Source of the DNA: a virus
DNA length: 22,775 bases
Strand: one strand, 5' to 3'
Virus record (IMG/VR): IMGVR_UViG_3300036985_001830
Coordinates: 1 to 22,775 of that record
In this document: piece after piece, positions 5,752 to 13,606 of the stretch
Layout of the letters: each line of letters opens with the position of its first letter
Position numbering within the stretch: the first letter of the stretch is position 1
Notes under the pieces: model-generated
Database searches by the model: none
Seen by the model: only the letters and a program-made list of their open reading frames with translations
Told to the model about the DNA's origin: nothing
Position numbers and translations under genes: made by a program

Positions 5752-6865
5752 CATCGTCGGCGGCTCAACCGCCAAGCGCGTCATCAACTGCCCAGGCTCA
5801 GTGGCCTTGGTGCAGAAGATGCCACCACAGCCCAGCAGCAAATACGCCGATGAGGGCACACTGTTGCACAACGTTATCGCTGAGGTTGTAATGAGTGATG
5901 ACGCGCCTGAGCACTACCTCGGCACCAAGTACAACGACATCACATTGACCCAAGAATTGATCGACGACAAGCTCAAAGTCGCCTTGGCCGCGCTTGACGT
6001 TATCGACCCAAACAAGGAGATGGAAATTGAAGCTGAAACACGTGTTGGTTTTGGTGACTTGTTGCCTGGCGTCTTTGGCAGTACAGATCTCATTGGTCGG
6101 ATTAGGAATAAAGCTGTCGTCTTGGATTGGAAGTTTGGTGATGGCGTCGCAGTAGACGCAGAAGAAAATCCCCAACTGATGTTCTACGCCGCTGCGGCCA
6201 TGCGTACTGAACAATCCAAGTGGGCATTTGAAGGTGTTGATGAGATCGAGATGATCATCGTCCAGCCGCCTCAAATCAAGCGTTGGACAACCACGCCAGC
6301 GCGTATTGCTCAGTTTGAACGTGACTTGGTAAGTGCCGTCAAGCAGGCCGAAAAGCCTGACGCTTTGATCAAGACGGGTGACCACTGCCGCTGGTGCACA
6401 GCCAAGCCCATCTGCCCTCAAATGACTGGCGCTGTTGACCGTGCCTTGCAGACCAAGATCGACGACTTGGACGCGCCCATGATCAGCGCGTATCTTAAAA
6501 ATGCTGATATGCTGGAGCAATGGATCAGCGACTTGCGCGCTTTGGCGTTGCAAATGCTCGACTCTGGAGCCAAGCTCCCTGACTACAAGCTGGTGGCCAA
6601 ACGCGCCATCCGCCAATGGACTGACGAAGACAAGGCCAAGGTCGCCCTGTTCGCGTTCGGTCTGACAGAATCTGAGGTGATGGAGATGTCTGTGATCTCT
6701 CCGGCCAAGGCTGAGAAGGCGCTCAAAAAGCGCAAGATTGCCCTGCCGGATGATCTGGTCGTCGCCGTCAGCTCAGGTACAACACTGGCAAGCGCGGATG
6801 ACCCGCGCCCAGAAGTGTTGCAAATCGGGAAGCAACTTACCGCTGCCCTTTCTAAACTTCAATAA
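5738..6865 (+). CDS. DUF2800-type nuclease (RecB/Cas4-like PD-(D/E)xK)
   Basis: A 375-residue protein. ATG 5738 follows GAGGAAA; an in-frame start at 5684 lies within the preceding ORF and has no site. The nuclease core shows GSTDLIG with D117 and VLDWK with D130/K132, the D-xn-D-x-K signature, followed by NPQLMFYA, a QxxxY-type motif. One Cys near the N-terminus (C18, INCPGS) and three near residue 220 (C217, C220, C226; CRWCTAKPIC) match the layout of Cas4/AddB-type iron-sulfur nucleases. This places it with the phage DUF2800 family, likely an exonuclease for recombination or replication. The iron-sulfur site is inferred. Confidence 0.85.
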   Translation: MNHSSIVGGSTAKRVINCPGSVALVQKMPPQPSSKYADEGTLLHNVIAEVVMSDDAPEHYLGTKYNDITLTQELIDDKLKVALAALDVIDPNKEMEIEAETRVGFGDLLPGVFGSTDLIGRIRNKAVVLDWKFGDGVAVDAEENPQLMFYAAAAMRTEQSKWAFEGVDEIEMIIVQPPQIKRWTTTPARIAQFERDLVSAVKQAEKPDALIKTGDHCRWCTAKPICPQMTGAVDRALQTKIDDLDAPMISAYLKNADMLEQWISDLRALALQMLDSGAKLPDYKLVAKRAIRQWTDEDKAKVALFAFGLTESEVMEMSVISPAKAEKALKKRKIALPDDLVVAVSSGTTLASADDPRPEVLQIGKQLTAALSKLQ

Positions 6866-6873
6866 GGAAAATC

Positions 6874-7506
6874 ATGTCCAATCTAGTAGCGTTCTCTCAA
6901 GCTGGCTTGCCAGCAGTCTCCACCCTGTCCACCGCTTTGCGTTCAATCCAATCCGATGTCGGCCCAGCTGGTACGGTCATCCTGAAAATGGACAAGACCG
7001 GCCACTGGGTCTTCGGTGCAGACCAGACCGAAGTGGAAGACGACTCCACATGGGCGGTCAATCCCTTCTCGTTTGTCCACGGCTTTATCGCTTGGGGTGA
7101 CGGTGAGGTGTTGGCCGAAAAGATGGCCAGCGTCAGCCAGCCATTGCCTGAACTCGACGAAGCGCCCCCAGGTGCCAAGAAGGGTTGGGAAACTCAAGTG
7201 GGCTTGTCTTTGAAGTGCATCAGCGGCGAAGACAAGGGCATGGAAGCTCGGTACACCACCACGTCAGTGGGCGGTAAAAAATCAGTTCAAACCTTGGCCA
7301 TCGCCTTGGCTGAACAGGTTGAGAAAGACCAGACCAAGCCCGTGGCCATCGTGCGCCTGAAGAAGGATCACTACAGCCACAAGTCCTACGGCAAGATCTA
7401 CACGCCCGTGTTCGAGATCATCGACTGGGTGAGCATGGATGGCGAACCTGAAGTTGTTGCGGAAGCACCCGCTGCACCAGCAGGTCGTCGTCGCCGGTCT
7501 GCCTGA
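6874..7506 (+). CDS. Conserved replication-module protein of unknown function
   Basis: A 210-residue protein starting at ATG 6874 after AAGGAAA. It contains KMDKTGHWVFGADQ, WAVNPFSFVHGFIAWGDGEV and a beta-rich second half ending IYTPVFEIIDWV, then an Ala/Pro linker and a basic tail (GRRRRSA). A gene of this kind between a DUF2800 nuclease and a polymerase is a recurring phage arrangement. An OB-fold single-strand binding role is plausible by position and beta-rich appearance, but no motif proves it, and the tail is basic instead of the acidic tail usual in SSBs. Its stop overlaps the polymerase start by one base. Confidence 0.75.
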   Translation: MSNLVAFSQAGLPAVSTLSTALRSIQSDVGPAGTVILKMDKTGHWVFGADQTEVEDDSTWAVNPFSFVHGFIAWGDGEVLAEKMASVSQPLPELDEAPPGAKKGWETQVGLSLKCISGEDKGMEARYTTTSVGGKKSVQTLAIALAEQVEKDQTKPVAIVRLKKDHYSHKSYGKIYTPVFEIIDWVSMDGEPEVVAEAPAAPAGRRRRSA

Positions 7507-9431
7507 TGACTCTTTGGGTTGACTTTGAAACCCGTAGCGCCTGCGACCTAAAAGCCGCAGGCGTTTACAACTACGCGCAAGACAACTCAACGTGTGTTTT
7601 ATGTATGTCCTACGCCTTTGACGATGATGACGTCCAGACGTGGCTACCATCGCAACCGTTTCCCGAAGCAGTACGTACCCACACCGGCATGATCTACGCC
7701 CACAACGCGGCGTTTGAACGCCTGATTTTTTGGTACGTGTTGGGCATTAACTTTGAGCTTGAGCAGTTTGTCTGCACCGCAGCACAAGCCCGCGCCAACT
7801 GCGCGCCTGGCTCGCTGGAAGACGTTGGCCGCTTTGCTGGCGCGTCCATGAAGAAAGACCACCGTGGTGCCCAGTTGATCCGCCTGCTGTCAATCCCACA
7901 GGCTGACGGCACCTTCCGCGAAGACCCTGCGCTCATGGCCGAGATGGTGGCCTATTGCGAACAGGACGTGCGCGCCATGCGGTCGATCAGCAAGGCCCTG
8001 CGCCCCCTTAGTGCTGACGAGCTGGCCGACTACCACGTCAACGAGCGCATCAACGACCGTGGCGTGTTGGTGGACGTGCCCTTGTGCAACGCCGCCGTCA
8101 AGTTCGCCAGCGACGAGCTGATTGAGATTGAGCAGATCGTGGCCGAGGTGACCGAAGGAGCCATTACCAGCGTCAGGTCACCTAAGATGCGCCAGTGGGT
8201 CATTGACCGCGTGGGGCCACAGGCCCTGAAGCTGATGTGGTCTGGTGAGAAATATTCGATTGACAAGACTGTGCGGGCCAACTTGCTCGCTATGGAGAAC
8301 CCAGATGAGATACCGCCCGCTGTTGCCGAGGTCATCCAATGCGCGGACGACCTATGGGCGTCTTCGGTTGCTAAGTTCAGCCGCCTTGCAAGCCTCGCAG
8401 ACGTCGAGGATCAGCGGGTCAGGGGAGCTTTCGTGTTTGCTGGAGGATCTGCGACAGGCCGAGCTTCAAGCTACGGAGCCCAAGTTCACAATTTCACTCG
8501 CAAGTGCGCCGAGTCGCCCGAAGACGTTAGAACTGCAATGGTCAGAGGCCATTCAATTGTTCCTAAATTTGGAAAGCGCGTTACTGATGTCCTCAAAGGA
8601 ATGCTCAGGCCCGCACTGATACCGGCTAAGGGTAAGCACCTAGTCGTGGCCGACTGGTCGTCCATTGAAGCCCGCGCCAATCCGTGGCTGTCCAACTGCC
8701 CAGCAGGCGAGCGCAAGCTGGCCATCTTTGCCAAGGGCGAGGACGTCTACAAGGTCAACGCCTCGGCCACCTTTGGCGTGGCCGTGGACGCGGTAGACGA
8801 TCATCAGCGCCAGATCGGCAAGGTTCAAGAGCTGGCCTGCGGCTTTGCCGGTGGCGTGGGTGCCTTTGCGGCCATGGGCCGTGTGTACGGCGTACACCTG
8901 CCCGAGTCCGACGCCAAGCGCATGGTGGACGCGTGGCGTAGGGCAAACCCTTGGTCGGTACCTTATTGGCAGAGCCTAGAAGAAGCCTACACCCGCGCCA
9001 TGAGAAACAAAGGCCACGGCTTCAGCGTGGGTCGGGTTACCTATATGTTCGACGGCCAGCACCTTTGGTACGCTCTACCCTCTGGGCGTGTGCTGTGCTA
9101 CCCGTTTGCCAAGCTGGAGCCCGATGGCGTGACCTACGCCAAGGCGGCGTGGAAGCCAGCGGCAGACGCAAAAGAATGGCCCCGTGCAAGGCTTTGGAAG
9201 GGCTTGGCATGTGAGAATATCACCCAAGCCACCGCCAACGATCTGCTGCGCCACTCACTGCGCCAGCTTGATGACGTGGTCTTGCACGTCCATGACGAGA
9301 TAGTGTTGGAAACCGATCGGCCAGAGGAAATGGCCGCTCGACTGAAAGAAGTGATGTGTACGCCACCCGCGTGGGCTGAGGGTTTGCCCTTAGACGCCGA
9401 GGTGGCGATCATGTCTAGATATGGCAAATAA
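7506..9431 (+). CDS. Family A DNA polymerase with 3'-5' exonuclease
   Basis: A 641-residue replicative polymerase. Exonuclease motifs: VDFETRS (D6, E8), HNAAFERL and YCEQDVRAM. Polymerase motif A is VVADWSSIEAR with Asp383, motif B is RQIGKVQELACGF with R435 and K439, and motif C is VLHVHDEIVLE with Asp597/Glu598. There is no 5' nuclease domain, as usual for phage PolA. Aligning R754/K758 of E. coli Pol I puts Leu443 at the F762 position and a Phe at the Y766 position. It is coupled to the upstream gene by TGATG. A hairpin with a - strand T-tract follows directly after the stop. Confidence 0.95.
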   Translation: MTLWVDFETRSACDLKAAGVYNYAQDNSTCVLCMSYAFDDDDVQTWLPSQPFPEAVRTHTGMIYAHNAAFERLIFWYVLGINFELEQFVCTAAQARANCAPGSLEDVGRFAGASMKKDHRGAQLIRLLSIPQADGTFREDPALMAEMVAYCEQDVRAMRSISKALRPLSADELADYHVNERINDRGVLVDVPLCNAAVKFASDELIEIEQIVAEVTEGAITSVRSPKMRQWVIDRVGPQALKLMWSGEKYSIDKTVRANLLAMENPDEIPPAVAEVIQCADDLWASSVAKFSRLASLADVEDQRVRGAFVFAGGSATGRASSYGAQVHNFTRKCAESPEDVRTAMVRGHSIVPKFGKRVTDVLKGMLRPALIPAKGKHLVVADWSSIEARANPWLSNCPAGERKLAIFAKGEDVYKVNASATFGVAVDAVDDHQRQIGKVQELACGFAGGVGAFAAMGRVYGVHLPESDAKRMVDAWRRANPWSVPYWQSLEEAYTRAMRNKGHGFSVGRVTYMFDGQHLWYALPSGRVLCYPFAKLEPDGVTYAKAAWKPAADAKEWPRARLWKGLACENITQATANDLLRHSLRQLDDVVLHVHDEIVLETDRPEEMAARLKEVMCTPPAWAEGLPLDAEVAIMSRYGK

Positions 9432-9433
9432 AA

Positions 9434-9453
9434 AGCCCGCTGGCAGGCGGGCT
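9434..9453 (-). terminator. Rho-independent terminator facing the - strand
   Basis: AGCCCGC (9434-9440) and GCGGGCT (9447-9453) form a perfect 7-bp stem with a 6-base loop. On the - strand the stem is followed by TTTTTATTT, the classic terminator tail. On the + strand it is followed by CAAAAGGAG, which has no T-tract and holds the next ribosome binding site. It would therefore stop transcripts running leftwards through the replication genes. Confidence 0.7.
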
Positions 9454-9468
9454 CAAAAGGAGATCTAA

Positions 9469-11733
9469 GTGGAATTTCTGGACTTTATCACAAAACTCGC
9501 CCCTGAAGGCGAGACGGCTCTGATTGTGCGTCAAAAACCACAATTGAAGGACGGCGAGATCCAACTACACGCCGACGGCGCGGTCAAGTGCACATGGCCA
9601 GCGTGGTTGCCCGACGCAAGCCGGATCAAGGCTGGCCAAGCGTGGTACGGCAACACCGCTTCGTTCATCATCGACCGCTTTATGGATGGCCGCGTGTCAG
9701 CGTCAGCCGCCAATTGCGAGTACATCTTGGTGATGATGCTGGACGACATCGGCACCAAGTCCAAGACGCCACCGCTGGAGCCCACGTGGATCATGGAAAC
9801 GTCCGAGGGCTCCTACCAGTGGGGCTACGCCTTCGTTGACCAGCCCACCAAGGCCGAGTTCAGCGCAGCCATTAAAGCTATTGCAGACGCGGGCTACACC
9901 GACCCTGGGGCTTGCAACCCCGTCCGCAACTTCCGCTTGCCTGGCTCGGTCAACCTGAAGCCTGGCCGCGACAGCTTTGAAGCCCGCTTGGTCGAGTTCC
10001 ACCCCGAGCGCGAGTACACCTTGACCGACATCTGCGCCACGCTTGGCGTCACACCAGTCGAGCCCGACTCCCTTACCCTGCGCCCGATCCGCCTGTCCGA
10101 CGATGGTGCGGATGACGTCATGGCGTGGCTCTCCCAGCAGGGCCTGCTGCTGTCCCGCCCCAACGGCGAGGGCTGGGCGGGCGTCATCTGCCCCAACAGC
10201 GCCGAGCACACCGACGGCAACCCCGAGGGCCGGTACATGCCCGCCAACCGTGCCTACTGTTGCCTGCATTCGCATTGCGTGGACTTCGACTCCCGTCTGT
10301 TCCTACAGTGGGTGGCCGACAACGACGGCCCAGCGCACACCCCTGGGCTTCGCGAGGAACTGCTGGCGCAGGCCATGGACTCGGCCCTGTCCAAGCTCAC
10401 GCCTACAGTCGAGTACCCCAACGAAGCCGCGCGCATCATCGCCGAGGTCGAGCGCAAAGAGCTTGGCAGGGTTGAGAAGTCCGAGTGGTGGAACCGCTTT
10501 GCGTACATCCAAGACGATGACGCCTACTTCGACATGCAAGACCGGCGCGAGCTGACGCGGGGCACCTTCAACGCCTTGTTCCGCCATATCGACTGCAAGT
10601 CCATCCACAACAGCAAACGCAAGGTCGAGGCGTCCATATCGTTTGACGAAAACAGGCAGGCCAAAGGGGCCAAAGCCCTGACCGGCATCACCTACGCAGC
10701 AGGCGCGTCCATCTTGGTGGCCCGCGACGGCTTGGCCTACGGCAACCGCTGGCGCGACGCCCGCCCAGCACCCAAGGCCGGTGACGTCAGCCCGTGGCTG
10801 GCGCACGTCGAGCGCATGGTGCCCGAGCCCTTCGAGCGTGAGCACCTGCTGAACGCCCTGGCCCACAAGGTGCAATTCCCCGCCCATAAGATCAACCACG
10901 CCATCCTCATGGGCGGCAACCATGGCAGCGGCAAAGACACCCTCTTCGCCCCCTTCTTCTGGGCGATCGGTGGCGAGGCCAAGGCCAACTGCTCACTGGT
11001 CAAAAACGAAGACCTTAACTCCCAGTGGGGCTACGCCCTCGAGTGTGAAGTGATGGAAATCGCCGAGCTACGCCAAGCAGAGGCCAAGGATCGGCGCGCG
11101 CTTGAAAACACCCTCAAGCCCATCATTGCAGCGCCCCCTGAGCTTCTCATGGTCAACCGCAAGGGCTTGCACCCGTACATGGCCCTGAACCGCGTGTTTG
11201 TCATTGCATTCTCCAATGAGCGCGTGGCCATCTCGCTCCCCTCAGAAGATCGCCGGTGGTTTGTCCTGTGGTGCGCCGCCTCTAAGCTACCCGAAGCGCA
11301 GGCCATCTCGATTTGGAACTGGTACCAGCACCGCGCAGGCTTTGAGGCCGTCGCCCATTACCTGCACACCCGCGACGTGTCCGATTGGAACCCCTCAGCG
11401 CCGCCCCCCATGACTGAGGCCAAAGCCATCATGGTCGAGCACGGCATGAGCACCGCCGAGTCTTTCCTAGTTGACCAGATGACGCGCCGCGTGGGTGAAT
11501 TCTCCCGTGGGGCCATTGCGTCGCCCTTCCACGCCGTTTGCGACCGCTTGCAGGGCCTGGCCCCTGCTGGGGTCAAGATAGTGCAGGCAGCTCTATTGCA
11601 TGCCCTTAAAGAGGCCGGATGGATCGACATGGGCCGCATGGCGTCGCGCCTGCATGGCACAAAGAAGCATATATTTTGCGCTCCTGAGCTGGCCAAGGCC
11701 ACCAAGTCAGAATTGCGCGATATGGTCGAGTAA
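9469..11733 (+). CDS. Primase-helicase fusion (AEP-like primase, SF3 helicase)
   Basis: A 754-residue protein starting at GTG 9469 with AAGGAGAT upstream. The N-terminal part resembles archaeo-eukaryotic/RepB-type primases: YILVMMLDDIG with D92/D93 and RNFRLPGSVNLKP at 154-164. A zinc-like cluster follows (C241, H247, C264/C265, H267/H269, C270). The C-terminal half carries a superfamily 3 helicase of the DUF5906 type with Walker A GGNHGSGKDT (482-491) and a later NRVFVIAFSNE sensor-like segment. It should unwind DNA and make primers for the polymerase encoded directly upstream. The last ~130 residues look like a winged-helix tail. Confidence 0.88.
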   Translation: MEFLDFITKLAPEGETALIVRQKPQLKDGEIQLHADGAVKCTWPAWLPDASRIKAGQAWYGNTASFIIDRFMDGRVSASAANCEYILVMMLDDIGTKSKTPPLEPTWIMETSEGSYQWGYAFVDQPTKAEFSAAIKAIADAGYTDPGACNPVRNFRLPGSVNLKPGRDSFEARLVEFHPEREYTLTDICATLGVTPVEPDSLTLRPIRLSDDGADDVMAWLSQQGLLLSRPNGEGWAGVICPNSAEHTDGNPEGRYMPANRAYCCLHSHCVDFDSRLFLQWVADNDGPAHTPGLREELLAQAMDSALSKLTPTVEYPNEAARIIAEVERKELGRVEKSEWWNRFAYIQDDDAYFDMQDRRELTRGTFNALFRHIDCKSIHNSKRKVEASISFDENRQAKGAKALTGITYAAGASILVARDGLAYGNRWRDARPAPKAGDVSPWLAHVERMVPEPFEREHLLNALAHKVQFPAHKINHAILMGGNHGSGKDTLFAPFFWAIGGEAKANCSLVKNEDLNSQWGYALECEVMEIAELRQAEAKDRRALENTLKPIIAAPPELLMVNRKGLHPYMALNRVFVIAFSNERVAISLPSEDRRWFVLWCAASKLPEAQAISIWNWYQHRAGFEAVAHYLHTRDVSDWNPSAPPPMTEAKAIMVEHGMSTAESFLVDQMTRRVGEFSRGAIASPFHAVCDRLQGLAPAGVKIVQAALLHALKEAGWIDMGRMASRLHGTKKHIFCAPELAKATKSELRDMVE

Positions 11734-11739
11734 AGAAAA

Positions 11740-11760
11740 AGCCCCGCACTAGGCGGGGCT
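11740..11760 (-). terminator. Rho-independent terminator facing the - strand
   Basis: AGCCCCGC (11740-11747) and GCGGGGCT (11753-11760) form a perfect 8-bp stem with loop ACTAG. On the - strand it is followed by TTTTTCTTT, so it terminates the leftward small-gene operon. On the + strand the following bases are GTAAGGTTTT, a weak tail, so it may also slow transcription leaving the primase-helicase gene. Confidence 0.8.
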
Positions 11761-11778
11761 GTAAGGTTTTGGCAACTG

Positions 11779-11838
11779 CTATAAACCCAGCAGCACGGCA
11801 AGTATAGCGGCCAGAATGGCCGCGATGATCACCGCCAT
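11779..11838 (-). CDS. Possible mini membrane peptide (19 aa)
   Basis: A 19-codon ORF reading MAVIIAAILAAILAVLLGL, a single hydrophobic helix. ATG 11838 lies inside the end of the preceding gene, with GGTGGA upstream. It is the last possible gene before the terminator. The strongly non-random hydrophobic content and coupled position support it, but at this length chance cannot be excluded. Confidence 0.3.
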   Translation of the reverse strand: MAVIIAAILAAILAVLLGL

Positions 11839-12053
11839 GCGTCCACCAGTGGCGCGGCATCGTATACGGCAGCCGGTGCGGCCACGGTAAACAGGCCCGC
11901 GCCGCGCTTGATGCGCCCCCATGCATCTTTTCGGTTTTGATTGACCAGCTCGCCGCGTTTCACGGCCCCGTAAACTTGGTCACGGGTAAACCCTTCGGCC
12001 TCGAGCTCGTGCATGGTGCGCGGCAGCGCGCAGAATTCCGCAAGGTTAGACAT
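11829..12053 (-). CDS. Small protein with possible helix-turn-helix (74 aa)
   Basis: A 74-residue protein starting at ATG 12053, with GGAGG upstream inside the preceding gene. The segment TMHELEAEGFTRDQVYGAVKRGELVNQN has the look of a winged-helix or helix-turn-helix unit, and WGRIKRGAGLFTV could be the wing. It may be a small regulator. The C-terminus is Ala-rich. The DNA-binding reading is by pattern only. Confidence 0.6.
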   Translation of the reverse strand: MSNLAEFCALPRTMHELEAEGFTRDQVYGAVKRGELVNQNRKDAWGRIKRGAGLFTVAAPAAVYDAAPLVDAWR

Positions 12054-12255
12054 ATTGCATGGCCTCCGCTTTGCAGGCTTCAACCTCGGCATCGGTCAAG
12101 CCCTGCGCCCAGTGCTCGGCCATGTCCGCGCATTCTTGCGCCCGCGCAGCGTCCGGCGCCGTGAGGGCCAGAATCAGGGCACGGGTGACCAGCTCGGCGG
12201 GCGTGGGCGGTGGTGTCCACGGGGCCAGCGCTTGAGCAAATATTGGATTAATCAT
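12046..12255 (-). CDS. Small Ala-rich hypothetical phage protein (69 aa)
   Basis: A 69-residue acidic, helical protein beginning MINPIFAQALAPWTPPPTP and ending in an Ala/Glu-rich helix (DAEVEACKAEAMQYV). ATG 12255 is preceded by GGGAG. It looks like a three-helix protein of a kind seen in phages without assigned role. It overlaps both neighbours by 8 nt. Confidence 0.65.
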   Translation of the reverse strand: MINPIFAQALAPWTPPPTPAELVTRALILALTAPDAARAQECADMAEHWAQGLTDAEVEACKAEAMQYV

Positions 12256-12418
12256 TGGCCATCTCCCGCAGCTCGTTCAATTCATCGCGCAGCTCGTCGT
12301 TTTCAGCCACCGCCTGCCCCAGCGCGCGCTGTAGCGCGTCAATTCTGGCCAGCAGCTCGGCGGTTTTGGTGTCGCCCGCAGCATATGCGGCCCGTTCTTG
12401 TTCGTCGATTGTTTTCAT
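12248..12418 (-). CDS. Small coiled-coil protein (56 aa)
   Basis: A 56-residue ORF starting at ATG 12418 with GGGAG six bases upstream. After MKTIDEQERAAYAAGDTKT it is a continuous heptad-like helix (AELLARIDALQRALGQAVAE...), predicted as a parallel coiled coil. It is strongly acidic at its end. It overlaps both neighbours. Function unknown. Confidence 0.65.
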   Translation of the reverse strand: MKTIDEQERAAYAAGDTKTAELLARIDALQRALGQAVAENDELRDELNELREMAND

Positions 12419-12597
12419 TCAAAGCTCCCTATAAAATTAATTGCATCCTCTTTGCGCGCAAAATCCGCCACCCAAACGGCCAGCCCGTCGGCGTCGCGCT
12501 CATAAACTGACCACTGGTCGGCTTCGCTTTCGTCGCATTTTTCCCAGCCGCCCTCCGCGCGCATAGTGGGCGTCAACTCGTATTTAAATTCATTCAT
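12415..12597 (-). CDS. Small acidic hypothetical protein (60 aa)
   Basis: A 60-residue acidic protein (MNEFKYELTPTMRAEGGWEK...) with three Trp and a probable beta-beta-alpha layout (QWSVYERDADGLAVWVADF, then KEDAINFIGSF). ATG 12597 has GGAG nine bases upstream. Its layout resembles the 51-residue and 68-residue products of the same operon. Small, acidic and soluble, it could act on a host protein; that is inference. Confidence 0.65.
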   Translation of the reverse strand: MNEFKYELTPTMRAEGGWEKCDESEADQWSVYERDADGLAVWVADFARKEDAINFIGSFE

Positions 12598-12683
12598 GGT
12601 TTCATCTCCAAAAAATAAATCACAAAGGGCAGCGCGATAAAAAACGCAAAGCCCACGGCGTCAAAAAACTGTCGAATAGTCAT
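12594..12683 (-). CDS. Possible single-TM mini protein (29 aa)
   Basis: A 29-residue ORF reading MTIRQFFDAVGFAFFIALPF..., one hydrophobic aromatic helix flanked by charges. It is linked by ATGA overlaps at both ends, which supports it as a real coupled gene, although the ribosome binding site (GGGGG four bases upstream) is poor. It may be a small inner-membrane protein. Function unknown. Confidence 0.45.
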   Translation of the reverse strand: MTIRQFFDAVGFAFFIALPFVIYFLEMKP

Positions 12684-12835
12684 AAAACCCCCAAAAAATG
12701 TCCATCATCATCAAAAACCGCGACGTAGAACCCGCGCGGGCATGCTTGCACGTCATACCGCCACGCGTCGCGATCCTGTAGCGTCAATTCATCAGCCAGC
12801 GCCTGCGCGGCGGCTTTGCTTTTATAGTAGGTCAT
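12680..12835 (-). CDS. Small hypothetical protein (51 aa)
   Basis: A 51-residue ORF starting at ATG 12835, GAGAGGG upstream. It begins MTYYKSKAAAQALADELTLQ, then RDAWRYDVQACPRGFYVAVFDDDG. An N-terminal helix followed by a beta hairpin suggests a compact alpha/beta fold. It is coupled by ATGA on both sides. Function unknown. Confidence 0.6.
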   Translation of the reverse strand: MTYYKSKAAAQALADELTLQDRDAWRYDVQACPRGFYVAVFDDDGHFLGVL

Positions 12836-13023
12836 GACGTGACCCTCTCATGCAGCGCCTGCGCGGCGGCGTGGTGCCCCAGCATGTCGCGCAAAATGGC
12901 GTGGCGTGGCCCACGGTGGGCCCGTGCCCGCGCGCTGGGTTTGAGTCGCCCGTAAGTGGCGCGGATAACGTCGCGTGGCGTGGCCCATACGGGCAGATTT
13001 AATCGCAGATATGTGCTAAACAT
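12832..13023 (-). CDS. Small basic hypothetical protein (63 aa)
   Basis: A 63-residue, His/Arg-rich protein starting at ATG 13023 after AAAGGG; the longer in-frame start at 13074 would run into the upstream gene. It reads MFSTYLRLNLPVWATPRDVI..., then a basic middle (RLKPSARARAHRGPRHAI) and a helical end. It might bind nucleic acid. Function unknown. Confidence 0.6.
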   Translation of the reverse strand: MFSTYLRLNLPVWATPRDVIRATYGRLKPSARARAHRGPRHAILRDMLGHHAAAQALHERVTS

Positions 13024-13034
13024 GGTCAACCCTT

Positions 13035-13289
13035 TCAGATAGTGCAGCAGCCGCAGCATGGTGCATCTATGCACCGGCCCGCTTTGTTGCGAAAATACTC
13101 TGCGCCGCCGATTATTAAAACGTCGCTTTGATACGGCCGCACGGCCACCGGCGGCGTGTAATCGTAATCCTCATCCGTATGCCACGCCGTACGGGTGACG
13201 GTGTCGAAAATAATCTCATCGCCTGGGCGGATCGACGCGCCGGTGTGGGCGTCGCGCCCGTGGTATTTTGCAAGCATTCGTTTTTGCAT
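13035..13289 (-). CDS. Hypothetical protein with Cys-rich tail (84 aa)
   Basis: An 84-residue protein starting at ATG 13289 with GGGGA upstream; the longer frame to 13553 runs against the upstream gene in another frame. The N-terminal half (AKYHGRDAHTGASIRPGDEI) looks like a small beta-barrel of the kind with an I-x-x-G-D turn. The C-terminus ends in CIDAPCCGCCTI, five cysteines in ten residues, suggesting metal binding. Function unknown. Confidence 0.6.
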   Translation of the reverse strand: MQKRMLAKYHGRDAHTGASIRPGDEIIFDTVTRTAWHTDEDYDYTPPVAVRPYQSDVLIIGGAEYFRNKAGRCIDAPCCGCCTI

Positions 13290-13299
13290 GGTTTTCCCC

Positions 13300-13596
13300 T
13301 TAAATATATTGGCAGTCAGGGCAGCGCGGCCAGCCGTCGCTACTGTCCCATTGATCGCGCGGCGTGGTGCAGCCACAATCGCACGTCGTGGCCAGTGGAT
13401 CCCCTTTTTTGTCAAATTTGATCGACGTGTCGGCCGTGTCGTAATACGTGCGAAGCTTGCACGTGTTGCACCACATGCCGTATGCGCCACGCGGGAAACC
13501 ATAAAACAAGGGTTTTTCATGGCCGATCGGCGCGTCGCAGTGAAAACAATCAACGGCGGCGTGTGTGTCGAATTTCGGAAATATATTGTTTTGCAT
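13300..13596 (-). CDS. Multi-zinc-ribbon hypothetical protein (98 aa)
   Basis: A 98-residue protein starting at ATG 13596 with AAGGGGA upstream. Cysteine pairs occur in series: CFHC near residue 17, CNTC near 43, CDCGC near 75 and CPDC near 93. This suggests two zinc ribbons built from CxxC knuckles. Such proteins often bind nucleic acids or act as adaptors. No family is recognised. Confidence 0.65.
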   Translation of the reverse strand: MQNNIFPKFDTHAAVDCFHCDAPIGHEKPLFYGFPRGAYGMWCNTCKLRTYYDTADTSIKFDKKGDPLATTCDCGCTTPRDQWDSSDGWPRCPDCQYI

Positions 13597-13606
13597 GTCG
13601 ATCCCC

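Noticed and set aside
5798-6616. Open frame of 272 codons on the - strand
   Set aside because: Antisense to the DUF2800 nuclease, which has clear catalytic motifs.
10303-10923. Open frame of 206 codons on the - strand
   Set aside because: Antisense to the primase-helicase in GC-rich DNA; no start signal and no motif.
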